A stretch of 64,000 nt of DNA, taken from Thermofilum sp. NZ13. GTDB taxonomy: Archaea > Thermoproteota > Thermoprotei > Thermofilales > Thermofilaceae. Within the stretch, counting starts at the first letter, position 1. Each line of letters starts with the position of its first letter. The DNA lies in contig NDWX01000005.1 in NCBI GenBank assembly GCA_002855745.1, positions 56,878-120,877 on the forward strand, read 5' to 3'. The position numbers were made by a program, and so were the translations under genes. Under the pieces are notes generated by a model that saw only the letters and a list, made by a program, of their open reading frames with translations, was not told where the DNA came from and made no database searches. Shown piece after piece: positions 38,469-46,366 of this stretch.

Positions 38469-40845
38469 AGTAGAGTGTTTCCGCGGTTTTTCGGGCCGAA
38501 GGTTCTTCGACTTCCAAGATGGGGTTACGCTCATCGTGGGTCCTGTGGGTGCTGGAAAGACGAGTATCCTGTCTGCCATTCAGTTCGCACTGTTCGGCGC
38601 CGACTTCTACGTCGGATTCGGGGTTAGCCGTAAAGAGAGCCTGGTAAACCTCGGGTGTGCTGAGGCCTCTGTGCAGTTGTCCTTCGAGGTCACTGGAGAA
38701 GGGGTTTACAGCGTGAGGAGGCATTTGAGTGTATCGGACGGCAGGCTCTCCGAGAGCGTTGCTCTAGAGACGCCGGGCGGGGATGTTTTCGAGGGGGCGA
38801 GCAAGGTTGAAGGAGTCATAGAGGAAGTGCTCGGGTTAGACTTCAACGAGTTTGTTCGCTCGGTTTCTGTGAGCTATGTGCTTGTGCACATGCTAGCGTA
38901 TGGTAGGCCGCTGACCCGCAGCAGGGCCCTGGACATTCTGCTAGGAGTTAACGCCGTCAGGAGATTTCACGAGTCCATACCCTTGAGGACGGTTAGAAGC
39001 TCGCTGGAGCAGGCTAAGGCTGAGCTTTCGGCAGTTCAGGCTGAATACGAGGAAGCAGTCAAGAGTCTTTCAGCGTTCAATGAGAGGAGGGCTCGTATTT
39101 CGGGGGAGCTGAGGGAGATCGAGAGGCAGATAGAAGAGCTCTCTGCTAAGGCGGAGAGCCTTCGGGCGGAGGCTGAAAGGTACGAGAGCCTTGCGAAGGA
39201 GCTCGAGAACGAGAGGTCGTACCTTTCCAAGCTCAAGGAGAGGGTAAAGCACCCGCCCTCAGAGGTGGACTTGTACAAAATCATTGAGGAGGCTGAGAAT
39301 CTGAGGTTGATGCTCGGAGAGGTCCTGGAGAAACTGAAAGCCCCGCAGAGCATCCTCAGCATGCTGGAGTCTGTCGCCGTCAGCAGCGAGAAGGTAGGAG
39401 AGGCGATCTTAAGCCTCGAGAAAATCGTGGACGCCGCGTGGAATCATTACGATAAGGTTTGGGAGGACTTCCAAGAGTCTGTTCGGGAAGTGCAACTGAA
39501 GAAAGCGGAGCTCGAAGCCCTTGAGAAAGTTATCGTAGAGCTCGAACCAAGTGTTTCCGAGTACGAGGAGGCTGAAGAGAGGATCCAGGAGCTTGAGAGC
39601 AGGTACGGAGAGCTCAGCGAAATTGAGGAAAGGGTTAAGTCGCTGGAGCAGGATGTCAAGGAAATATCGAGAAAAATTCAGACATACCGTAGCGTGCTTC
39701 AGCTGAAGAAATCTTTGATTGAGGACGCGGGGAGGAAAGGAAGTGCTCAGTGCCCTGTATGTGGTCATCAGGTCGACTTGAAGGGTGTTGAGGGCATTAA
39801 GGCAGATATGGAGCAGCTTGCAAAATCGATTATTGAACTCGAGAAGAAGCTCTCAGAGAACGAGAAAAGGTTGAAGGAGCTTCGGGAGGCGCTTGACGAC
39901 ATACGCTCGCTTAAGGTCCTGCTAGTCAGTCGCGAGTTGGAGTACGAGAAGTATAGGGAGTACCTAGAGCGTAAGGAGTCTTTAAGCGAAGAGATAAGGG
40001 AGGATGAAGTGAAGCTTAAGGAGGAGGAGAGGGGTTACAGGGAGCTCTCTGCCGTTCTTACGAAAATAGACGAGAGAGTACGGGACCTGAGGCGGAGGCT
40101 GGTTGAGCTAGAGGCTGTTGCAGAGATCGCGAAAGTGGAAGATAGGATAAAGAAGCTCGAAGAGGAGCTCGCTAGGTACGAGCCAAAGTACAGAGAGTAC
40201 CTGGATATCAGGGACAAAATCAGCAAAATGCTCTCGCGAAAAAATGAGCTTGAGGCTCAGCTCAGGGCCTTAGATGAGTCAAGCATCCGAGACCAGGTTA
40301 GGTGGCTACAAGAGAGGCTCAGTGGCCTCGAGGCCCGCGTAGCCCGGCTTGAAGCACTTTACCAGCGTCTCGAGAAGGTGAAGTCTGCGACACGCGAGGT
40401 GCTGACTGCGCTGAGGCGTGAGCGGATAGAGGAGCTGAACAGGAGGATGAACGCGATAATAAGTGCAGTTTATTCGTCGGAGATCGTTAAAAGCGTAAGG
40501 CTGGAGGTTGTTGAGAGAAGCAGAAGGAAGGGTTTAATGCCGACCAGCTACTACGAGCTCTTCGTAGAAGTTGGCGGGACCAAGTACAGGTTTAACGACC
40601 TGTTAAGCGACGGGCAGAAGACCTTAGTCGTGCTCTCTCTTCTGCTAGCTGTGTACTCCCAAATACGAAGGAATGTGGATTTCATAATGCTTGATGAGCC
40701 TCTTCCGAACGTTGACGAAAGGATAAAGGTTACTTTCCTGAAGTCTCTCTCGAAGGCCCTAGGCATAGACCAGGTAATTCTCACGACTCAAGCTGAGGAG
40801 GCAGTTAAGGAGTTAGAAGGTGTTAACGTAGTAAAACTACCTTAA
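38443..40845 (+). CDS. SMC/Rad50-like ATPase of the crenactin cluster (arcadin-4 type)
   Basis: This 800-residue protein has Walker A LIVGPVGAGKTSILSAIQFA near residue 30, long coiled coils (about 180-430 and 460-650), a central zinc hook CPVCG near residue 440, then the signature FNDLLSDGQKTLVVLSLLLA and Walker B FIMLDEPLPNVDE near 748. This is the Rad50 plan. Chromosomal rad50 normally pairs with mre11; here the partners are actin-cluster genes, matching arcadin-4. TTG 38443 is within the previous gene; GTG 38449 is an alternative. Confidence 0.8.
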   Translation: MGVKLRRLEVECFRGFSGRRFFDFQDGVTLIVGPVGAGKTSILSAIQFALFGADFYVGFGVSRKESLVNLGCAEASVQLSFEVTGEGVYSVRRHLSVSDGRLSESVALETPGGDVFEGASKVEGVIEEVLGLDFNEFVRSVSVSYVLVHMLAYGRPLTRSRALDILLGVNAVRRFHESIPLRTVRSSLEQAKAELSAVQAEYEEAVKSLSAFNERRARISGELREIERQIEELSAKAESLRAEAERYESLAKELENERSYLSKLKERVKHPPSEVDLYKIIEEAENLRLMLGEVLEKLKAPQSILSMLESVAVSSEKVGEAILSLEKIVDAAWNHYDKVWEDFQESVREVQLKKAELEALEKVIVELEPSVSEYEEAEERIQELESRYGELSEIEERVKSLEQDVKEISRKIQTYRSVLQLKKSLIEDAGRKGSAQCPVCGHQVDLKGVEGIKADMEQLAKSIIELEKKLSENEKRLKELREALDDIRSLKVLLVSRELEYEKYREYLERKESLSEEIREDEVKLKEEERGYRELSAVLTKIDERVRDLRRRLVELEAVAEIAKVEDRIKKLEEELARYEPKYREYLDIRDKISKMLSRKNELEAQLRALDESSIRDQVRWLQERLSGLEARVARLEALYQRLEKVKSATREVLTALRRERIEELNRRMNAIISAVYSSEIVKSVRLEVVERSRRKGLMPTSYYELFVEVGGTKYRFNDLLSDGQKTLVVLSLLLAVYSQIRRNVDFIMLDEPLPNVDERIKVTFLKSLSKALGIDQVILTTQAEEAVKELEGVNVVKLP

Positions 40846-40884
40846 GTAGAGGTGATCCCATAGTCTTTATGCCTCAGCTTCCTG

Positions 40885-41018
40885 ACATGCAAATTTCATA
40901 GGTCCGAGGAAATAGCATGTAGCGGGATTGGTTAAGGTGTTTAGACTCAGAGCGTGAGCCGACAACTTACGTGTGTCAATTCAGGGGCGAAGAGTTGCGA
41001 CACACTGCCTAAACCATG
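40885..41018 (+). ncRNA. Candidate structured RNA downstream of the crenactin operon
   Basis: The spacer folds into a 6+5 bp hairpin (ACATGC/GCATGT around ATTTC/GAAAT, 40885-40920), a small CTCA/TGAG loop near 40947 and a perfect 7-bp stem GTGTGTC/GACACAC (40971-41005). TTTAG and CTAAACCATGC segments could close the whole. A TATA-like CTTTATGC lies at 40865. It could be an mRNA trailer or a separate RNA. Confidence 0.35.
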
Positions 41019-41024
41019 CGGAGA

Positions 41025-41032
41025 GTTTATTA
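41025..41032 (+). promoter_or_regulatory. TATA box of the C/D box RNA candidate
   Basis: GTTTATTA lies about 25 bases before the terminal stem of the C/D RNA at 41050, the standard archaeal distance. Confidence 0.45.
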
Positions 41033-41049
41033 GCATCAGGTAGGAGTTG

Positions 41050-41116
41050 AGGAAAAGGATGATGAAATAGAAACGTGGCGACAGGGTGAGCATAGCGAGC
41101 AGCCACTGACTTTCCT
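41050..41116 (+). ncRNA. Candidate C/D box guide RNA
   Basis: Box C ATGATGA (41059-41065) and box D CTGA (41106-41109) are bracketed by a terminal stem AGGAAA(A)G/CTTTCCT (41050-41057 with 41110-41116). Between them is a C'-like GTGAGCA (41086-41092) three to four bases after a degenerate D' (GCGA). The two guide intervals are 12-13 bases each, as in archaeal 2'-O-methylation guides. A TATA box sits 25 bases upstream. The D' is weak and targets are unknown. Confidence 0.6.
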
Positions 41117-41165
41117 GTCAAAAATCGAGGGAAACCTTAAAATACGAAAACGTGTGAGAAGGCGT

Positions 41166-41315
41166 GTGACCAAGTGGGCTTTAAGATGCGATGTGTGCGG
41201 GACCGAAAAAGTAATCGACGTTGGCTTCAATCTCTATGAGTTCAAGAAAGTGTATATCTACTGCCCGGCGTGCAGGATGAACACCTTTCACACCGTTGTG
41301 GGGCACCAAGAGTGA
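41166..41315 (+). CDS. Small zinc-ribbon protein
   Basis: The protein has 49 residues: a CDVCG pair near residue 9 and a CPAC pair near 33 (YIYCPACRMNTFHTVVGHQE), giving a four-Cys ribbon. GTG 41166 lies about 28 bases after a TATA-like CCTTAAAATA, so it is probably leaderless; GTG 41154 is an alternative. Such ribbons in archaea are often nucleic-acid-binding or ribosome-linked, but no family is assigned. Confidence 0.6.
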   Translation: MTKWALRCDVCGTEKVIDVGFNLYEFKKVYIYCPACRMNTFHTVVGHQE

Positions 41316-41392
41316 ACCTTCCGCCCAATTATCAACCTGCTTAGTGTAAATAGAACCAATCGCCCATGGCTTGTTCAACATCATTATTCTAG

Positions 41393-41502
41393 CGGGCCCG
41401 CCGGGATTTGAACCCGGGACCTGCGGCTGGCTTCGCGCCAGCGCTTAGAACTGCGGCGCCTTACGGCGTGGCCGCCGCGCTTCCTAACTGCGCCACGGGC
41501 CC
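41393..41502 (-). tRNA. tRNA-Arg (TCT) with two introns
   Basis: The minus strand has acceptor GGGCCCG/CGGGCCC, discriminator G, D stem GCGC/GCGC, T arm CCGGGTTCAAATCCCGG and anticodon stem GCGGC/GCCGC. The loop region is 36 bases too long and holds two hairpins, CGCC-GTAA-GGCG and GCTGGC-GCGAA-GCCAGC, on either side of TTCTA. Removing about 19 bases before and 17 bases after leaves a normal 74-base tRNA with anticodon TCT. Exact splice points are uncertain; the first is at a noncanonical place (near 32/33). Confidence 0.8.
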
Positions 41503-41569
41503 CTGCTACAACCCGGCCTCTTAGTTGATAAATTTTTCTAGAGGATCTTGCTAGGAGCAATAGGGAGCT

Positions 41570-42145
41570 GTGTATCTGGTCACGACAAGCAGGCATGCAA
41601 CCCCTCCTGTGCGCAGGCTGGCGCGTGAGATAGCTTGGAGTCTGGGTTTAGCCGTGAGGGTCAATCGGGGGAGGATGAGCTTCGAGGAAGTAGTTGAGCT
41701 AGCGAGGTCGAGGAACGCGGAGCGGGTGATTATAGTGTGGCGTGGCTTACACGGGAACCCTGGGGCAGTACTAATTGTGGACGCAGCGGAGGGGACCATA
41801 TCTGCGTTGGCGTTAGTGCTCAGGGGAGTTGTTTTCGCAGGACTTAAAGCCAGACCTCCATTGCCTGAAGTCAAGCCTCCTGTGGTTTCTCTGGGAGCTG
41901 AGGATGAGCTTGCAGAGGAACTTGCCTTAGCCCTTAACACCGTGTACCTAGGAGCCCACACAGTCGAAGATATAAGGAGTTTTTCCACGTACAGACGGGT
42001 AGTAGCGCTTGAACCTGTCAAACGCAGAGACTTCATTGCAGTGGTCAAGTTCCTGGACCGAGGAGAAGAGCTTGGACCCAAGCTTTTGGTAAAACACGTT
42101 AAGAAGGGGGGAGCGGGTCTTGTACAGAGGATGCATCGAGGTTGA
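41570..42145 (+). CDS. Brix-domain ribosome biogenesis protein (Imp4-like)
   Basis: The protein has 191 residues, with TTSRHATPPVRRLAREIAWS at the N-terminus (the RNA-binding sigma-70-like motif of Brix proteins), RVIIVWRGLHGNPGAVLIVD and the closing beta-rich half. Archaeal Brix proteins are single-domain relatives of Imp4/Rpf2 and act in rRNA assembly. A GTG start is used. It overlaps pcc1 by 26 bases and is divergent from tRNA-Arg. Confidence 0.87.
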   Translation: MYLVTTSRHATPPVRRLAREIAWSLGLAVRVNRGRMSFEEVVELARSRNAERVIIVWRGLHGNPGAVLIVDAAEGTISALALVLRGVVFAGLKARPPLPEVKPPVVSLGAEDELAEELALALNTVYLGAHTVEDIRSFSTYRRVVALEPVKRRDFIAVVKFLDRGEELGPKLLVKHVKKGGAGLVQRMHRG

Positions 42146-42350
42146 GGGCTCTGCTGACGAAATTGGGATTCTTTTAAGGGTGCTATACCCAGAAAAACAA
42201 GGGGGTTCCAGGTATAAGTCTCGGGTTGCGATCAAGCTGGAGGGCGGGATTTTGAAAATATGCATTAAAAGCCGCACTATATCATCCTTCAGGGCCACCA
42301 TGAACACTTTCCTGCGTATTCTTTCGATGCTTCTCGCTATTGAACAGTAA
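42120..42350 (+). CDS. pcc1: KEOPS subunit Pcc1
   Basis: This 76-residue alpha/beta protein has IEVEGSADEIGILLRVLYPE and a C-terminal helix SSFRATMNTFLRILSMLLAI, the Pcc1 plan with the R-A-x-x-N-T helix used for dimer and Kae1 contacts. KEOPS makes t6A37 on ANN-decoding tRNAs. Kae1 and Bud32 are encoded at 53786 and 54763. Its start lies inside the Brix gene, so the pair is coupled. Confidence 0.85.
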   Translation: MYRGCIEVEGSADEIGILLRVLYPEKQGGSRYKSRVAIKLEGGILKICIKSRTISSFRATMNTFLRILSMLLAIEQ

Positions 42351-42397
42351 ATTTAAAAAACACACATATATATGATGGGTTTTCTAAATTCTAGAAC

Positions 42398-43498
42398 GTG
42401 GGATCTGTCGTGGCTAACGGTATACGTAAACCAAGTTCGTGTTTGAACTGCCCGCTGTACATAGCTTCGCGGTCGTACTGCTTAAAGCTGAAGACCAAGG
42501 TTCAGGACCCGTACAACCCTCCATGCAGGTTCGGTGAACCCCAGGTATACAAAGCCCCCGTAACGGAGGCACCTGCGACTCAGGCTGCTCAGCAAAGCGT
42601 GGTTGAAACCCCTGTAGCGCAACCCGTGTACGCCCAGGCCGCTCTCCCGCAACCCGCGCAGGAGATGCCATACTATGAATCGGAACCTTACTCGGATGAT
42701 GTCGCGTTGTCGTCACCCGGACTTGTAGCCCAGAGGCTTGACCTTTTTGCCCCCACGGGTGTCCCAGGTCTCGATGAAATACTGGCGGGGGGTTTTCTAA
42801 GGGGAAAAACCTATCTGGTGGCCGGCGAAGCAGGCTGCGGAAAGACAATACTTTCGATACAGTTCCTGATTCACGGCGCTTTAAGGGGGGAGCCGGGCCT
42901 GTACATCGCGATCGACGAGCCGACGAACCAGCTTCTCAGGGGGTTAAAACTGTTTGGTTGGGACCTCGGCGACCTGATATCTTCAAGGAAGCTCATGTTC
43001 CTCGATATGAGGACGCACTTCAGCAAGATATACATGAGGGAGGAAAGAAAGCACATCGAGCCGCGCTACATAATAGAGCAGATACTGGCTGCCGCCAAGA
43101 AGATAGGGGCTAAAAGGCTCGTTATCGACCCCATAGCCCCTCTCGTTTACGGGGGCAGAGAGGAGGATGTCTTGTATGCCAGGGAGTTTTTAAGAGAGAT
43201 GGTTTTCGCCATCGAGAAAACTGGCGAGCTCACGACAATAATGACAAGCGAAATACCGACTGGAAGCACGAAGCTGAGTAGGTTCGGAGTAGAGGAATTT
43301 CTCGCATCTGGAATCATAGTACTCGGTATCGAGGAAATATACGGGAACGTCGAACGAGTAATGTACATTAGAAAGGCGAGATGGGCACCCGTGAAGCCGA
43401 GTAAGTACATTTTCGACATAGTCTCTGGTAAAGGCATAGTGATACGGGAGCCTCTCAGCGAATACATAAAGAGGATAAGCCGCACAGCCTCAGGATAA
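42398..43498 (+). CDS. KaiC/RecA-like ATPase with an N-terminal cysteine cluster
   Basis: This 366-residue protein has an N-terminal CLNC ... C ... C cluster (residues 15-43), a Pro/Gln/Ala-rich linker to about 110, then a KaiC-like ATPase: TGVPGLDEILAGGFLRGKTY, Walker A VAGEAGCGKTILSIQFL, and Walker B RLVIDPIAPLVYGG. The family acts in archaeal signalling, but the substrate is unknown. GTG 42398 follows a TATA-like ATATATATG at 42366 by about 28 bases. The Cys-rich front is an uncommon addition. Confidence 0.8.
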   Translation: MGSVVANGIRKPSSCLNCPLYIASRSYCLKLKTKVQDPYNPPCRFGEPQVYKAPVTEAPATQAAQQSVVETPVAQPVYAQAALPQPAQEMPYYESEPYSDDVALSSPGLVAQRLDLFAPTGVPGLDEILAGGFLRGKTYLVAGEAGCGKTILSIQFLIHGALRGEPGLYIAIDEPTNQLLRGLKLFGWDLGDLISSRKLMFLDMRTHFSKIYMREERKHIEPRYIIEQILAAAKKIGAKRLVIDPIAPLVYGGREEDVLYAREFLREMVFAIEKTGELTTIMTSEIPTGSTKLSRFGVEEFLASGIIVLGIEEIYGNVERVMYIRKARWAPVKPSKYIFDIVSGKGIVIREPLSEYIKRISRTASG

Positions 43499-43546
43499 AA
43501 ACCGCCTAAACAATTATTTTTGCCGGCGGGATGCAAAACATCACAT

Positions 43547-44386
43547 ATGAAAATCTGGTTGAAGTCGCGGGGCACAGACTCCGAGCTTCTGACATGGGTT
43601 AGAAGGATAATCTCATATCTATCAGAAAACAATGTTGAAGTCTTTGTAGATCCCGTGCTCGGCCACGTCGTTCGCCTGGAAAGTCTACCTGAAAGCGAGG
43701 CATACAAAGCCGATTTGGCCGTCATTGTTGGAGGTGATGGAACGCTTCTCAGAACTGTTCATAAGAGTAGCGGTAACCTGCCCCCCATAGTGGGTTTCAC
43801 CAAGGATAGTGTCGGTTTTCTTCTGCTTCACGACGTAGCGGACTACGAGAAGGTATTCACCCAGCTCTTCGAGAACAACTATCAAGTGGAGGAAGTCCAG
43901 CTTGGCGAGTACGAGGTCAAGGGGATCAACTCGGTCTTTCTCAACGAGGTCGCAGTGTGGGCTCACACCGGCAGACTCGTCGAGCTTGAAATATCCGTAG
44001 CTGGTGAAAGGCTGTATCATCTAAGAGCAGACGGGGTGATCGTTTCAACCCCAGCAGGTAGCACCGGGCACGCGCTCTCCTATGGGGCCCCTGCTGTCAC
44101 TCCGCTAGACGTCCCTCTTTTGGAAGTTGTGTTTGCAGGAGCGCTCTCGCCGCTAATCCGGCCTCTTGTGGTATACAAATCTCCTGTGGAAATTCAGGTT
44201 GTGACGTGGCCATCACTGCTCGTAGTCGACGGCCAGACCGCGACGAGCTTGGAGTACTCGAGCACAGTTGTTGTAAAACCATCCAAACGCAGGCTGAAGC
44301 TGATCACAGTCCGGGAATTCCGTAGAAGCTTCAACGATAGGCTCCGCTACAGGCTGTTTGACAGAGGGTTAAGCCGAATTCTTTAG
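43547..44386 (+). CDS. nadK: NAD kinase
   Basis: This 279-residue protein has LAVIVGGDGTLLRTVHKS near residue 60 (GGDG motif), VFLNEVAVWAHTGR near 130 and DGVIVSTPAGSTGHALSYGA near 160, the NAD-kinase fingerprint. It phosphorylates NAD to NADP. ATG 43547 (MKIWLKSRG) is preferred to an earlier in-frame ATG that lies too close to the TATA-like CAATTATTTTT at 43511. The 3' end overlaps the convergent 44369 gene. Confidence 0.94.
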   Translation: MKIWLKSRGTDSELLTWVRRIISYLSENNVEVFVDPVLGHVVRLESLPESEAYKADLAVIVGGDGTLLRTVHKSSGNLPPIVGFTKDSVGFLLLHDVADYEKVFTQLFENNYQVEEVQLGEYEVKGINSVFLNEVAVWAHTGRLVELEISVAGERLYHLRADGVIVSTPAGSTGHALSYGAPAVTPLDVPLLEVVFAGALSPLIRPLVVYKSPVEIQVVTWPSLLVVDGQTATSLEYSSTVVVKPSKRRLKLITVREFRRSFNDRLRYRLFDRGLSRIL

Positions 44387-44986
44387 TGAGCCAAGTAGCG
44401 CGCTTAGCGCCGACGAGTAGTTTACCTTAAGTGTGACTTTCCCGGAGGTCTCTGTCAACAGACCTAGCTTGTAGAGATCATCTACCGCATCTTCAACTCG
44501 CAAGCCTTTGGCGAAAGCGTAAAGGGAGATCAGGCGTCGAGTCTGTGCAGTCGCAGTGAGGGTGAGCGTCTCCTTGTATATCGCGGAGAGCCTCTCGACG
44601 GTTTTTATGATCCCGTCGAGCGTGGCGTCCGTCTTGAGAATATCACCGGAGAGAGCGGCCTTAAAGCCCTGGATCTTGAGAGCCTCAACGATGAGGGTTG
44701 CAGGGATAGGTGCCTCAAGCCTAGCTAAGGTGAGCACGGAGGACAGGTCGTAGCTTTTGACAACACCGTAGGAGTACGTGTGTCTTTGCTGGTTGTAGAG
44801 CTGCTTAATTTTATGTATAGTTTTTTCAGCTTCATCGGACTCAGGAACAAATATCTTTACCTTGTTAACCTTTAATTCACCCAGAAAGCTCCTGCCCGGC
44901 AGGAGTCTTTCAAGAGTTTTGAGAAACTGAACCGCCTCCTCGGGAGTCGAGAAGACTAGTGTAAGAGTGCGACCCCTCACCACCAT
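44369..44986 (-). CDS. Conserved hypothetical protein (DUF2067-like)
   Basis: The protein has 205 residues and is helix-rich, with TPEEAVQFLKTLERLLPGRS at the front and a hydrophobic C-terminal region. It resembles DUF2067 of Thermoprotei, assigned from memory. It begins immediately after the csl4 stop on the same strand, so an RNA-related role is possible but not shown. No catalytic motif is visible. Confidence 0.5.
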   Translation of the reverse strand: MVVRGRTLTLVFSTPEEAVQFLKTLERLLPGRSFLGELKVNKVKIFVPESDEAEKTIHKIKQLYNQQRHTYSYGVVKSYDLSSVLTLARLEAPIPATLIVEALKIQGFKAALSGDILKTDATLDGIIKTVERLSAIYKETLTLTATAQTRRLISLYAFAKGLRVEDAVDDLYKLGLLTETSGKVTLKVNYSSALSALLGSLKNSA

Positions 44987-45553
44987 CTAACCTCTTAGTA
45001 CGTACTTGGAGCTCACCTTCCTCTTAGCCCGGCTCCGGCAAGAAGGACACACTAGGTGCAGGCCCCGGAGGCGCAGAGGCGTAAGGCACTTAGGGCATCG
45101 CGCTATTATCACGCCGAACTCCCTTCCTTTAATCGAGAGAAGGTAAGGGGGACCCCCAGGCTCGTCAACTCTGGCTCGAAGCACGTCGCCGTACCCAATC
45201 ACCTCATAGAGAGTTTTTACCCTACTAGTGGATACGTTCGAGATGGTTAAAACACCGGAAACCGGGGGGTAAATCTCGGAGCCTCTATTCTCGACGTAGA
45301 AAATCTTTAGGTAAGCAACCGGGTCCCGTATGAGGTCCACCGTCGCGTAGACAACATCTCCCGTCCTTAGAGGTAGTGGGCTCTCCTTGCTTGGCTTAAC
45401 TTCGATTAAGTGGTGAAGCTGATCCATGTGCACGCGACCAAGCAGTTTCGACTTTAAGTATCCGTCCTCGCCTAGATACACGCCGCTCCCAGCAAGGTAC
45501 TCCTCCTCGACTCCCAGGATGTCGCCAGGAACCACAACATCGCCTGAAGACAT
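44987..45553 (-). CDS. csl4: Exosome subunit Csl4
   Basis: This 188-residue protein has an N-terminal beta domain (VVVPGDILGVEEEYLAGSGV), a central S1 domain (GDVVYATVDLIRDPVAYLKI) and a C-terminal zinc ribbon CPKCLTPL ... CPSCRSR. This is the archaeal Csl4 plan; it caps the Rrp41/Rrp42 ring and recruits DnaG and substrate. A TATA-like CTTAAAG lies near 45588. The DUF2067-like gene follows directly. Confidence 0.92.
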   Translation of the reverse strand: MSSGDVVVPGDILGVEEEYLAGSGVYLGEDGYLKSKLLGRVHMDQLHHLIEVKPSKESPLPLRTGDVVYATVDLIRDPVAYLKIFYVENRGSEIYPPVSGVLTISNVSTSRVKTLYEVIGYGDVLRARVDEPGGPPYLLSIKGREFGVIIARCPKCLTPLRLRGLHLVCPSCRSRAKRKVSSKYVLRG

Positions 45554-45712
45554 ACATCTTCCCCCTTTCTCTCACACCCACACCCTTAAAGTTGTTGTTT
45601 TTTGTTGCCCAGCTGGAGGTTGCTACACCGGCCGCGCCCGGCCTCGCGGACTAAAACTGGAAAAAGCTCTATCCTCGACTTCCATATGCGAAGGCGAGGC
45701 TGGTTTTCTTTC

Positions 45713-46366
45713 TCACGTAGAGCGTTCTACTCTTATGACGGCAACTCGAAAGCAGTATACACGCTTCCGATGCCACTCGAACATCGGAGGGAGACAAATT
45801 CGGTCCCGGTGTAGGACCGTTGCTTGGGCCCCCCAACGCCTCACCACACTTAAAATGTATTCGAGAGACGTCTCCTTGTGGATAGAGTACACGACATGGG
45901 CACAGCGTAGTGCAGACCGTAGAAACGCCACGTCTGAACCCTTTCTATGGACTCCGAAAGGCGGGTTTTGAATCACCGTTTCAAACGAGAAGTTTTCCCT
46001 AAACGGTAATTCGTTAACATCTGCTGCGACGAGATCCAAGAACGCGTACACTCCAGCATCCTGAGACCACTTCTTAGCAACCTCGAGGGAGTCCGGGTCG
46101 ATATCGAGTAGAGTTGCGACGCTAGCTCCTAGGAGGACTGCCCCGATCCCGAGACGACCGGTCCCCGAGCCAAGGTCTAACACCTTTTTTCCCGAAATGT
46201 CGCCGAAGTGGAACTCGGCGATCCAGAGGAGGGTGGAAGCTAGAGTGGAGGGAGTTGCGTACTGCTCTAGCTCAACCCGTGGCCGAGGATGAGGCGGTAT
46301 CGTGTTCAAGGCTAATTCAAGCTCACGCTTGCGTCTCACGTAGAAACCAGGTAGCTCTTTTCTCAC
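45713..46366 (-). CDS. METTL5-like rRNA/RNA adenine N6-methyltransferase
   Basis: This 217-residue Rossmann methyltransferase has VLDLGSGTGRLGIGAVLLGA (SAM motif I) near residue 61, a later acidic ATLLDIDPDSLEVA, and QNPPFGVHRKGSDVAFL near 134, the NPPF catalytic motif. It matches the METTL5/COG2263 group; human METTL5 makes m6A in 18S rRNA. Its start overlaps the stop of the aRF1 gene by four bases, linking the two in translation. Confidence 0.85.
   Translation of the reverse strand: MRKELPGFYVRRKRELELALNTIPPHPRPRVELEQYATPSTLASTLLWIAEFHFGDISGKKVLDLGSGTGRLGIGAVLLGASVATLLDIDPDSLEVAKKWSQDAGVYAFLDLVAADVNELPFRENFSFETVIQNPPFGVHRKGSDVAFLRSALRCAHVVYSIHKETSLEYILSVVRRWGAQATVLHRDRICLPPMFEWHRKRVYCFRVAVIRVERST

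Noticed and set aside
38443..40845. Chromosomal rad50 of the Mre11 complex
   Set aside because: No mre11, herA or nurA is adjacent, and the gene overlaps the crenactin operon, so the arcadin-4 reading is preferred.
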